DNA from: Poriferisphaera corsica
GTDB taxonomy: Bacteria; Planctomycetota; Phycisphaerae; Phycisphaerales; Phycisphaeraceae
Reading direction: 5' to 3'
Assembly (NCBI RefSeq): GCF_007747445.1
Contig: NZ_CP036425.1
Span: 434,001 to 498,000 of the forward strand
DNA length: 64,000 nt
The position numbers were made by a program, and so were the translations under genes. The notes under the pieces were generated by a model. The model saw only the letters and a program-made list of their open reading frames with translations, had not been told where the DNA came from and did no database searches. Shown piece after piece: positions 7,450 through 16,300 of the stretch. How positions within the stretch are numbered: position 1 is the first letter of the stretch; each line of letters opens with the position of its first letter.

Positions 7450-8538
7450 TTATGAGAGGTGGGCGGTGACGGATTGGGTGTTGGGTTTGGGGATGATGCC
7501 GCGTTCGGTGATGAGAGCGGTGATGAGGGCGTGGGGGGTGACGTCGAATGCGGGGGAATAGGTTTTGATGTTGTTGGGAGCGGTTTGGTTGCCGAAGCCT
7601 TGGGTGATTTCGTTTGAGGCGCGTTCTTCGATGGGGATGTGCGAGCCGTCGGAGAGGGAGAGGTCGAATGTGGAGGAGGGAGCGGCGACGAAGAAGGGGA
7701 TGTTGTGGTGCTTGGCGAGGACGGCGAGGTTGTAGGTTCCGATTTTGTTGGCGGCGTCGCCGTTAGCGGCGATGCGGTCCGCGCCGACGATGACGAGGTC
7801 AATGAGTTTTTGTTGCATGACATGCGCGGCCATGTCGTCGCAGATGAGTGTGACGTCGATGCCAGCGGATTGGAGTTCGAAGGCGGTGAGGCGGGAGCCT
7901 TGAAGGAGTGGACGGGTCTCGTCAGCGAAAATACGGATGGGGATATTCTGCTCGTGGGCGAGGTACATAGGTGCGGTTGCGGTGCCGATGCCGCCAGTGG
8001 CGAGGGCGCCTGCGTTACAGTGGGTATGGAAGGTGAGTGGGCGATTGGTGTGAGGTGTGATGTGCTGTAGGAGATAGTCGAGAGCGTGCTGGCCGATGGC
8101 GTGGCACATTTTGCGGTCTTCTTCGTGGATTTTTTTGGCTTCGGCGAGGAGTGCTGCAGGGGAATGGTCGGGGAGTTTGCGGAGGCGGTCGATAGCCCAG
8201 AATAGATTGACGGCAGTGGGCCTTGAGGTGGCGAGATAGTCGCAAGATTTTTGGAAGCGATCTTCTGGTGAGAGGGCCGCGAGGGGTGAGTTTGGGGGAG
8301 GTGTTTGTGAGGCGATGACGAGGCCGTAGGCGGCGGTAATGCCGATGGCGGGGGCGCCGCGGACGACGAGCCGCTTGATCGCATCCCAAATGTGCTGGGT
8401 TGTGGTGCAATCGAGATAGGTTGTGGTGATAGGGAGCTGGGTCTGGTCGAGGAGGCGGAGGTGTCCGGATTCGGCTGGGCCGATCCATTCGATTGGGGGT
8501 GCGATGGGGGGATGGTATGGGGGGGGAGTCTGCTGCAT
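7450..8538 (-). CDS. mtnA: S-methyl-5-thioribose-1-phosphate isomerase
   Basis: 362 residues, normal family length. It isomerises methylthioribose-1-phosphate to methylthioribulose-1-phosphate in the methionine salvage pathway, in the cytoplasm. Motifs seen: RGAPAIGITAAYGLV near residue 40, THCNAGALATGGIGT with the catalytic-region Cys, ETRPLLQGSRLTAFEL, the GIDVTLICDDMAA region, and GADRIAANGDAANKIGTYNLA with the catalytic Asp. These are diagnostic of MtnA in the eIF2B-alpha-like superfamily. The start at 8538 gives the usual short N-terminal lead before IEWIGP. No other methionine-salvage gene is adjacent. The top strand here is strongly G-rich although the gene is on the minus strand. Confidence 0.93.
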   Translation of the reverse strand: MQQTPPPYHPPIAPPIEWIGPAESGHLRLLDQTQLPITTTYLDCTTTQHIWDAIKRLVVRGAPAIGITAAYGLVIASQTPPPNSPLAALSPEDRFQKSCDYLATSRPTAVNLFWAIDRLRKLPDHSPAALLAEAKKIHEEDRKMCHAIGQHALDYLLQHITPHTNRPLTFHTHCNAGALATGGIGTATAPMYLAHEQNIPIRIFADETRPLLQGSRLTAFELQSAGIDVTLICDDMAAHVMQQKLIDLVIVGADRIAANGDAANKIGTYNLAVLAKHHNIPFFVAAPSSTFDLSLSDGSHIPIEERASNEITQGFGNQTAPNNIKTYSPAFDVTPHALITALITERGIIPKPNTQSVTAHLS

Positions 8539-8627
8539 GGAAGGATTTTAAGGGCATGGTGAGGTATGGGCTAGAAATGATTTGGTGATACGGGTGAGAT
8601 ATGAGAAAATTGATGAGTGGTTGAATC

Positions 8628-9341
8628 GTGGGCGGGTTGAGCAGCGTCTTGGAAGGTAAGAACCATGGGGTGGATGAGCAAGGAATGCGTTTGCAGACGG
8701 ATGAAGCGAGGCAGGTCGATGAGCAGCGGGCAGAGGAAAAGCTGTTGCTGCGCAGGTTGCAGAACGGGGATGCGGGAGCGGTGAGTGCGATGATTGCGGG
8801 GCATGGTGATGCGGTATTTCGATATGTTTGGGGGAAGGTGAGGGATCGGCATCGTGCGGAGGATCTGACGCAGGAGTGCTTTATGAAAGCGGTGAGGGCG
8901 GTGAGGAAGGATGGGGCGAAGCCAAGAGAGAAGGTGAGGGCGTGGCTGTATGTGATTGCGCGGCATGTGGTGATGGATTACTTAAGGTACAAGCAGCGCA
9001 GGGGTGGTGGCGAGTTGTCGCTGGAAGGGATTTTTGAGCGTAGTGATGATGGTGAAGGAGGGCGAGGTGGCGTAGGTGGATGGGTTGAGGGAAATGAGGA
9101 TGGGCCGGGGCATGAAATGGAAATGGCGGAGGCAGGCGATCAACTGAAGAGGGCGATGATGCGGTTGCCTGAAGGGCAGCGTGAAGTGATCGAGATGCGG
9201 ATGTGGGGAGAAATGAGTTTTGGTGATATTGCGAGGACGTTGGATTTACCTGAGGCAACGGTGAAGTCGCGTATGCGGTATGGGCTGGCGAAGTTGAAGG
9301 AAATGCTTGCGGGGTCGTGTGAGAAGGAGGTGTTGTTATGA
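8628..9341 (+). CDS. RNA polymerase ECF-type sigma factor
   Basis: 237 residues from a GTG at 8628; an in-frame ATG at 8685 is an equally possible start, as neither has a strong ribosome binding site. Sigma region 2 is at about residues 55-125 (FRYVWGKVRDRHRAEDLTQE, then AWLYVIARHVVMDYLR). Region 4 is at about 185-230 (LPEGQREVIEMRMWGEMSFG and ATVKSRMRYGLAKLKEML). The two are separated by an acidic, glycine-rich linker of about 45 residues. The gene overlaps the next one by ATGA, which predicts a sigma/anti-sigma pair made together. The regulon is unknown. Confidence 0.9.
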   Translation: MGGLSSVLEGKNHGVDEQGMRLQTDEARQVDEQRAEEKLLLRRLQNGDAGAVSAMIAGHGDAVFRYVWGKVRDRHRAEDLTQECFMKAVRAVRKDGAKPREKVRAWLYVIARHVVMDYLRYKQRRGGGELSLEGIFERSDDGEGGRGGVGGWVEGNEDGPGHEMEMAEAGDQLKRAMMRLPEGQREVIEMRMWGEMSFGDIARTLDLPEATVKSRMRYGLAKLKEMLAGSCEKEVLL

Positions 9342-10312
9342 AACGTGAAATGAAGCAGGAAAACGATGTGTTGTGTGATGATGTGATGGCGGAGCTGTAT
9401 GAAGGTGAGGCAACGGCAGGGGAAGAGATGCGCGCGGTTGTGGAGGGGATTCGTGAGATGCAGGGCCATGAAGGGTTGTCGGCTGATTTTGAGGCGCGGG
9501 TTTTATGGGGTTTGAAAGAAGAGGGACTTGTTGCGGATGAGGCTAATGGCGAGATAGATGGTGAGAGGGAAGATGTGGTTGGGCGGATTGGTATGAGGAA
9601 ATGGATGCCGATAGGCGGGGTTGCGGCAGCGGTGGTTTTGTCGGGATTGGTGTGGCTGGTGATGGGGTTGTCGCAAGGTTGGATGGGTCTTGGGAAAGGT
9701 GTTGTGTGGGCGGATGTGGTGGATGCGGTGCAAGAGGTTGAAAGTTTTCACATGACGTATTTTGCGGATGAGCCGATGGCGATGGTTGGGCCGGAGATGG
9801 TGAGAGGGGATGTGTATTTTCAGTGGCCGAATCGTTGGCGGGTGCAGGGGATGGGGTTTGTACAGTTTGCGGGTGAGAGTGGGACGAAGATATACAATAT
9901 TACGGAAGGAAAATTTGAGAGCGCGGAGGAAACGCGGTTTGGTTTGTTGTCGGATCGATTGTTGAAGTATGCAGAAAAAGGGCGGCTACTTGATGCGAGT
10001 TTGGCGATTTTGTTTGGTAATGAGATGGTAAGCGCGAAAGCAGTTCGAGCATCGGATGTGGTTGAGCGGGCAGGTGTTGCGGTGTTTGATTATTCGGTGG
10101 GTGAGGGTTCGGCGAAGGCGCGTGTATGGGTAGTAGAAGATTCGAAGTTGCCGATGATGATTAAGATGTCATATCCGGATGATCAGGCTTTTGTGCTGAT
10201 TAATTTTGATTACACGACGCGGATGCCTGCGAAATTTTTTGATGTTGAGCGGTTTGCAAAAGAGATGTGGAGTAAAGAGTCGCATGAGGTGTATCGCTGG
10301 GGTATGGAATAG
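9338..10312 (+). CDS. Putative membrane-bound anti-sigma factor with extracytoplasmic domain
   Basis: 324 residues. The start ATG overlaps the sigma gene stop (ATGA), with GAGAAGGAGG 7 nt upstream, so the two are translationally coupled. Residues 1-60 are an acidic cytoplasmic part starting MKREMKQENDVLCDDVM. No zinc-binding His-Cys-Cys motif is evident. A single membrane helix lies at about 90-112 (GGVAAAVVLSGLVWLVMGL). The rest, about 210 residues, lies outside and has a lipoprotein-carrier-like (LolA-like) pattern: HMTYFADEPMAM, RGDVYFQWPNRWRVQGMG and NITEGKF. It probably holds the upstream sigma factor inactive until a signal is sensed. The anti-sigma role is inferred from position and layout. 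Confidence 0.75.
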   Translation: MKREMKQENDVLCDDVMAELYEGEATAGEEMRAVVEGIREMQGHEGLSADFEARVLWGLKEEGLVADEANGEIDGEREDVVGRIGMRKWMPIGGVAAAVVLSGLVWLVMGLSQGWMGLGKGVVWADVVDAVQEVESFHMTYFADEPMAMVGPEMVRGDVYFQWPNRWRVQGMGFVQFAGESGTKIYNITEGKFESAEETRFGLLSDRLLKYAEKGRLLDASLAILFGNEMVSAKAVRASDVVERAGVAVFDYSVGEGSAKARVWVVEDSKLPMMIKMSYPDDQAFVLINFDYTTRMPAKFFDVERFAKEMWSKESHEVYRWGME

Positions 10313-10759
10313 AGATTTGGTGAGTTAATTGGTAAAGTGGTATTGCGATATCCATTTATTGATAATACTCATATACCTTGCGATAAGCGGAAATTGTATA
10401 TCTATTAATGTATTAGATTAATCTTAGAATGAGATGGTTTTTCTACGTATATTCTTGCAGTTTATGACAATTTTATGCAGATAACCCTTATTTTTAAACA
10501 GTTGTTATATTCTGTGTAAAGTGATTCTAAATTAGCTCCGATTGTGATATCTGGATCGCATTCTATAAAAATTTAACGAAGAATTAAGACCTGCCTGTGG
10601 TGTCATTCGTCAAGTGGTTTGCTGTATGCATCTCGAACTTGGTGAGTGGGATTCGTTATACATTATTTATTCGTGGTGAAATGGCGCGATACGAGTGATA
10701 CGTATCTGTTATTCGTGAAGCGCTATTTTATGAAACTAGATTTCAGGCAGGAGTGTACG
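10313..10759. other. 447-bp AT-rich gap upstream of the chemoreceptor gene
   Basis: No gene was seen. At 10517-10544 there is TAAAGTGA followed 12 nt later by tCCGATtg, a partial match to the flagellar sigma-28 promoter consensus (TAAAGTTT, then GCCGATAA). This would fit a chemotaxis gene, but it lies more than 200 nt from the start. Confidence 0.4.
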
Positions 10760-12487
10760 ATGAAAAATTTTAGGTTTAGTATCGCAAAACGGATTGGTTT
10801 ATTGATATTGGTGGTTGCGGGACTGGGGGCTGTGATTAGTGTTGTGGCGTTAAGAAGTGAAACGAAGATGAAGCAGTTTGCAATGGGGGAAGTTAGCAAG
10901 CAGATGATGCAGGGGCATCGGATGAGGCTGAAGGCTTCGGTAGATACGCAGGCGAATCTGTTGGCGATTGTATTGAAGAAGATTGAGGGGGATGCTGAAA
11001 AACGGGCATATGTATCTCGCGTGTTGCGCGATAATATGTTTCATAACACAGAATCAGAGAAGCAGAAGACCGGTTACTTTTTTGTCAATGATATTAAGGG
11101 GTACAATGTTGCGTTGCCCATTAAGCCGGAGATGGAGGGGGAGAATATGTGGGATACAAAAGATTCAAATGGGATCTATTTTATTCGCGATTTGACGGAT
11201 CGTGGCACAAAAGGTGGGGGCTATGTTGAGTATCTGTGGCCTAAGGCGGGAGAGAATGGTGTTTATCCAAAGTTGAGTTATGCGATATTAATCGAGGGGA
11301 CGGATCTGGTCATTGGCGCGGGTGTGTATACGGATGATGTTGCGAGAGAAACAGGTCGTATTGATGCATCAATGAGCGATGAGCAGAACGCAAATTTAAT
11401 TTTCGCGGGCATCATTGTGTTGGTATATGTGTTAGTGATTGTTGTGCCGTTGGCGTTTTGGATTGTGAAGAAAACGATTCTTGGGCCAATTGCTGGGATG
11501 ATTGGTCGCTGTAGGGATATTGCAGAAGGTGAGGGCGATCTGACAAAACGGTTGGATGATAGTGCGAATGATGAGTTAGGTGATTTGGCGGGTTGGATGA
11601 ATGAGTTTATTCAGAAGACACATGACATTATTTTGGATGTGAAGCGATCGACGAGTGAAGTGGCGGGTGCGGCGACACAGATTGCAGCATCAAGTGAGGA
11701 GATGGCTGTTGGGATGCGTGAGCAACGCAGCCAAGTGGGTGAGGTGAGTAGTGCTGTAGCAGAGATGGCAGCGAGTGCTGAAGAATCTTCGTGCCAGATG
11801 GGGGAAGCGTCGAGCACGGCGAACGATGCCGGCGAGGTTGCGGGTGCTGGCGGTGATACGGTGAATCAGACGATTTCTGAGATGCGAGCAATTCAGGGTT
11901 CGGTGATGGAAACTGCGAAGACGATCGGCGAGCTCGGCAAAAGGGGCGAAGAGATTGGTGAGGTTATTAATGTGATTAATGATATTGCAGATCAGACGAA
12001 TTTGCTCGCTTTGAATGCTGCGATTGAGGCGGCGAGGGCAGGGGAGCATGGGCGAGGGTTTGCGGTTGTAGCGGACGAGGTTCGTAAACTGGCAGATCGT
12101 ACGACGAATGCGACACAAGAGATTGGTGGTTCGATTGCTTCGATTCAAGAAGAAACGCGGTTAGCTGTTGAGCGTATGAATGAAGGGACGGAACAGGTTG
12201 GTCATGGGGTGCAGAAGGCTGAGGCTGCTGGAGATCAGTTGAAGATGATTGTCAGTAAGGCTGATGAAGTGGTGGGCATGATGGGACGTTTAGCTGCATC
12301 GGCACAGGAACAAGCAAGTGCTTGCGAGCAGGCTACGGTGAATGTGACGCAAATCAGCACGATGGTTGATCAATCATCGGAAGGCGCGCAACAAGCTTCA
12401 CAGGCGGCAACGGTATTGTCTGAGAAGGCAGAGCATTTGCAGAGTCTTGTGAGTCGGTTCCGATTGGATGAAACAAGAGTAGCCTAG
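10760..12487 (+). CDS. Methyl-accepting chemotaxis protein with single Cache domain
   Basis: 575 residues from ATG 10760, which has AGGAG 8 nt upstream. Layout: membrane helix 1 at about 12-30 ([20 protein letters not shown]), a periplasmic sCache_2-type sensor ([36 protein letters not shown]), helix 2 near 215-240 ([19 protein letters not shown]), a HAMP domain with GDLTKRLD, then a signalling domain with the hairpin tip [20 protein letters not shown]. It senses a small ligand outside the cell and controls CheA. No che genes are nearby. A second, broken chemoreceptor is at 24012. Confidence 0.93.
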   Translation: MKNFRFSIAKRIGLLILVVAGLGAVISVVALRSETKMKQFAMGEVSKQMMQGHRMRLKASVDTQANLLAIVLKKIEGDAEKRAYVSRVLRDNMFHNTESEKQKTGYFFVNDIKGYNVALPIKPEMEGENMWDTKDSNGIYFIRDLTDRGTKGGGYVEYLWPKAGENGVYPKLSYAILIEGTDLVIGAGVYTDDVARETGRIDASMSDEQNANLIFAGIIVLVYVLVIVVPLAFWIVKKTILGPIAGMIGRCRDIAEGEGDLTKRLDDSANDELGDLAGWMNEFIQKTHDIILDVKRSTSEVAGAATQIAASSEEMAVGMREQRSQVGEVSSAVAEMAASAEESSCQMGEASSTANDAGEVAGAGGDTVNQTISEMRAIQGSVMETAKTIGELGKRGEEIGEVINVINDIADQTNLLALNAAIEAARAGEHGRGFAVVADEVRKLADRTTNATQEIGGSIASIQEETRLAVERMNEGTEQVGHGVQKAEAAGDQLKMIVSKADEVVGMMGRLAASAQEQASACEQATVNVTQISTMVDQSSEGAQQASQAATVLSEKAEHLQSLVSRFRLDETRVA

Positions 12488-12539
12488 AGTAAGTGGCTCT
12501 TATTAGATTAGGTCACAACTGCTAACGGTTAGGTTAGAT

Positions 12540-12576
12540 GAGACGGACTCTGTTGAAGGGTTCGTCTCTTTTATGT
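12540..12576 (+). terminator. Terminator of the chemoreceptor gene
   Basis: A 9-bp stem (12540-12548 with 12560-12568, one G-T pair) is followed by TTTTATGTTGTG, 52 nt past the stop. Confidence 0.6.
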
Positions 12577-12593
12577 TGTGTTGGTGGGATGGA

Positions 12594-13247
12594 TTATTTG
12601 ACGACCGAGGCGGTGTCGGGATTGAATGAGGGGTCTGTTGTGGCGGCATCGCGGAAGGCTTGTTTGCGGCGGAGGCATGCAGGGCAAGCGCGGCAGGGTT
12701 TTGGGTTGAGTGTGAGGCATGACCAGGCGTTGAAGAAGGGCGTTTCGAGTTGGTTGCCGAGTTCAATTATTTGCTTGTCAGCGAGTTCGAGAAGAGGTGT
12801 GCGGATGGTTGGATTGGTTGGGGATTCAAGTGAAGCGAGATGCTCAACGAGTTGTATTTGCTCAGTTGCAAATGCGATTTTTTGGTGGTCGAGATTGAAA
12901 GAGATGGGCCAAATGAGGTGCTCGGCTTGCATGAGTCGAGCTTGTGCGAGCGCAGCGAGGAGGAATTGAGGGGCAACGATATTACCCATGGGAGTACCGT
13001 CTGGGTTTTTGCCGTAGCCGTGAGCGAATATGTGTGGTAAATCAAGCTCAATGATGCGCGGGATGTTGAAGTAGTCGGCTTGTAGGCGAAGATAGCTTGC
13101 GCGGTTAACAACATTGTCGCGGCCATCGTTGATGTAGATGAGTGAGGCGCGGGTACGTGGTTTGTCATTGAGTGAAACGGCGGTGGCGATGAGTGACCGT
13201 AGCCCGCCGGAGTTGAGGATAGCGATGTGTTGGTTATTTGCGTTCAT
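12594..13247 (-). CDS. QueC-like PP-loop protein with altered nucleotide-binding motif
   Basis: 217 residues from ATG 13247; a longer frame begins at 13340 but would abut the terminator of the next gene. QueC makes 7-cyano-7-deazaguanine (preQ0), using ATP through an SGGxDS loop. Here the loop is SGGLRS (residues 13-18), with Arg instead of Asp. The C-terminal zinc site is kept: four Cys in the order C-x7-C-x2-C-x2-C followed by RRKQAF, as in QueC. MGNIVAPQFLLAALAQARLM and IWPISFNLDHQKIAFA also fit the family. No other queuosine gene is adjacent. It may be a QueC paralog with changed chemistry rather than QueC itself. Confidence 0.7.
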   Translation of the reverse strand: MNANNQHIAILNSGGLRSLIATAVSLNDKPRTRASLIYINDGRDNVVNRASYLRLQADYFNIPRIIELDLPHIFAHGYGKNPDGTPMGNIVAPQFLLAALAQARLMQAEHLIWPISFNLDHQKIAFATEQIQLVEHLASLESPTNPTIRTPLLELADKQIIELGNQLETPFFNAWSCLTLNPKPCRACPACLRRKQAFRDAATTDPSFNPDTASVVK

Positions 13248-13343
13248 AGGATTGTTTATCGGAATATGGTGTTCTCGTGCTTGAGTGAAGTGAGGGGTTA
13301 GGCTTGGCTGTAGACAGATGTGACAAGTGGAGTAGGGCATGAA

Positions 13344-13373
13344 AAAAGCTGGCTTCCGAAGAAGCCAGCTTTT
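13344..13373 (-). terminator. Terminator of the autotransporter gene
   Basis: A 13-bp perfect stem (13344-13356 with 13361-13373) has a UUCG tetraloop on the minus strand, followed by Us. It lies 23 nt past the stop of the 13396-19335 gene. Confidence 0.9.
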
Positions 13374-13395
13374 GGTTTTTGAGTTGTTCTATGAA

Positions 13396-16300
13396 TTAGA
13401 ACTTGAACTTAAGACCAGCGGAGAGTGCTTGAGTCATGCCGTCTTTTGCGAACTCGCCGTCATATTTGACGAAGAGTGAAGAGCGGTCAGAGAGGAGTGT
13501 GGTGACGCCGCCGCCGATGAAGAGCGCGTCTTCATTAGCGGTACCTGGGTCGTATGAGAATGGGTTGGTTTCGCCAGTGAAGCGAGCTTCCATTTCATCG
13601 AGTTCGGCGAATTCGTGGATCCAACCGATTGAGAATTCAGGCATGAATGGGCGGCCGTTGATCTCGGACATACGCGTGATCTTGACGCCGAGCTGTGTGC
13701 GGAATGAGTAGGTGTCGTATTCTTCGACGGTGGTGTTGAGCGAGCCCGCACCTGTTTCGGAGAATTCGTCCTGTGAGAAGAATGTGTACTGAGCCCAAGC
13801 ATTTGGTGTGACAGTGAATGAACCCATGACCCAGTCGAAGCCTGTGCCGCCATAGAGAGAGAGGTCGACTGATTCATAGTCAGCGTCAGCGGTACGGTCG
13901 ATAGAACCGACTTTGATTTGACGTTCTGATTCGGTCCAGTTGTAGCCGAGTGTTGCTACGCCGTCGACGTACATTGCGTCGTTGACGTAGTAAGAGGCAT
14001 AAACGCCGGAGCGGATTGTGTTCACTGAATTTTCGCTGTCAGAGTCATCGAAGTCGATTTCAGTCTGAGTGAATGAGCCAAGGACACCGAGGATGAACTG
14101 GTCGTTGACTTTACAGTCTACGCCGCCGACAACGCCAGCAGAGAGAGCGGTGTAGCCGAGGCGATCTTTGGTTGTATCCTGATCGGAATACTGACCGAAG
14201 ATCTTGCCCCATGCGGAGTAATCTTTGGAGTTGAACCAGTCGAGCATTTCCTGAGGTGTATCAAGAGCAAGCGCGAGAACGGTTGGGTCGCTGGCGTAGT
14301 TGGTCATGCTGCGATCAGAAGCGCCGACTTGGCCGAACATTTCAGTACCGCCGCGAAGACCTGCGAGACGACCGGTGACTTGGTTGTTACCAGCGGAGAC
14401 GTTGTTGAAGACTTCAGGAGCTGCAGCAACGTGTTGCGGTGCGTTGAGTTGTGACACCATGCCGTTGAACTCAGTGCGGTTTGATGCAGAGTTGAGGGCG
14501 TCAAGGACGTTCTTGCGATCTTCATCAATGGAGCCGGCAGCTGGTGTTTCGACAATCTCTTGCTTCCATGCTCGCATGGTTTTTGCGATCTGAGTATTGG
14601 TTTTGCCGTCAGAGACGTCATCGTACTTGATGCCGTTTTCTGTGACCTTGGCTTGCCACTTCTTGCCGGTGCTGTCGAGTTCAGCGGTGGTATCGAAGAA
14701 GAGACGGTTGTCGTTGATGTTGAGGGTATCGTCAGTGTTACGGAAGCTTTGGTTACCCGTGAAGCTGCCTTCGGTGACGATTAGGTCGTAGGTCTTGCCA
14801 TCTTCGAGCTTGTCGCCGGAGAAGTTGACGTTTGCGACAGCCTTGTCGTCGATGGTGACATTGCCCGTGACGTTGATCTGATCATGAGCGTCAGCAACGG
14901 TATCGATTTCAAAGTTGACGGTTGCGTCTTCACCTACGGTGTAGGTGCCTTCGACATTGAGTTTGCCGGGTGACTGACCAGGGTTATGGATAGCACCGTC
15001 GTTGATGTTGAGGTTGCCAGCGATGATGCCGGTACCTGCAAAGATGCCTTGTGTACTAGCTGATTCATCGTAATTGACTTCGACGTCGCCGGTGATCTTT
15101 GAGCCCATGAGGGTGATTGTGCCGTCGGTGACGGTCAGGTTGCCTGCAAAGACTTTTTCGTTGTCATCGGTGTCGTCGTTGAAGAGGTCAAGACTTGCTT
15201 GGTTGCCGATTTCGACAGCACCTTTGCCGGTCTTTGTGAGGTTGAAGAACTCGTCGCTTGCATCGTTCGAGTCGGTGATGTCACCGGTCAGAGCGAGGGT
15301 CGCGTTCTCGGAAACTTCGAATGTCTGAGCGAGAGTCGCACCGTTGACATCGATGTTGTCTGAGAGTGAGAGTTTATGAGTGCCGATGACTCTGACGGTA
15401 TTGCCTGTTGTGAGGTTAAGATTTGCAGCAACTTCACGGTCGGCACCTGTAGCAGCGATTGTCGCTTCATTTTCGAGGGCTAGCACAGAAGTGGTGTCAA
15501 ACGCGTCATCAGATGCAACCTCAAGTACTGAGTATATTTTTTGAGGATCTGAGGAAGTTGACATTTGCGAGGATTCAATCGTCGTTGTGCCGGTAATTTT
15601 ACCCGCTGCTTTGAGGATGGTGTTCGCTTCGATAGCGGTGTCGGTGGACACAGTGACGTCGCCGTCTACACCTGCGCCGATGATTGAAGTTGTGCCAGCG
15701 TTCGTGTTGATGTCGCCGAAGAATGCGGTCGCGTCGTTTGCATCAGGAGCGGAATCCTGATTGCCAACGATGATAGCACCTTGGCCTGTCTTGTTGAGTG
15801 TGAACTTGTCGTTGTCTCCAGTTGCATCGGTGTACTTGCCAGAGAGGACAAGTGAAGCGTCCTTGGAGATATTGAAGGTTTGAGTTGTCGCGTTACCGTC
15901 GAGATCGACGTTGTTTGCGAGTGTGAGGCTGTTGGGGCCGGTGACGTTGACGGTGCCGTTGTTGTCATATGCAACATTGGCGTTCACGGTGCGGCTTGTG
16001 CCATCAGCTGCGATGGTTGCGCCGTCCTTCAGTGTGAGTGTCTTGTCTGTGGCGAGGATATCGGTGGTTGCGATATTGAGTGTGCCGTTGGCTTCAACTG
16101 TTACGTTTTCGGTTACGTTTGCAGCAGCGGTGAATGCACCGTTGTTGACGTTGACGTTGCCGGTGATGGTTGATGTGTTCTTGACGATTGCGTTAGCGCC
16201 GTCGACGGTGACATTACCGGTGAGACCTGCGCCGCCGATGTTGGTAGTGCCGTCTTTGGCTTCGAGGTTGGCTGTGATTTGGTTGTCAGCGTTGTTGAGG

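Noticed and set aside
7350-8384. A 344-codon minus-strand frame within mtnA
   Set aside because: Ser/Pro-rich shadow; the MtnA frame has all the family motifs.
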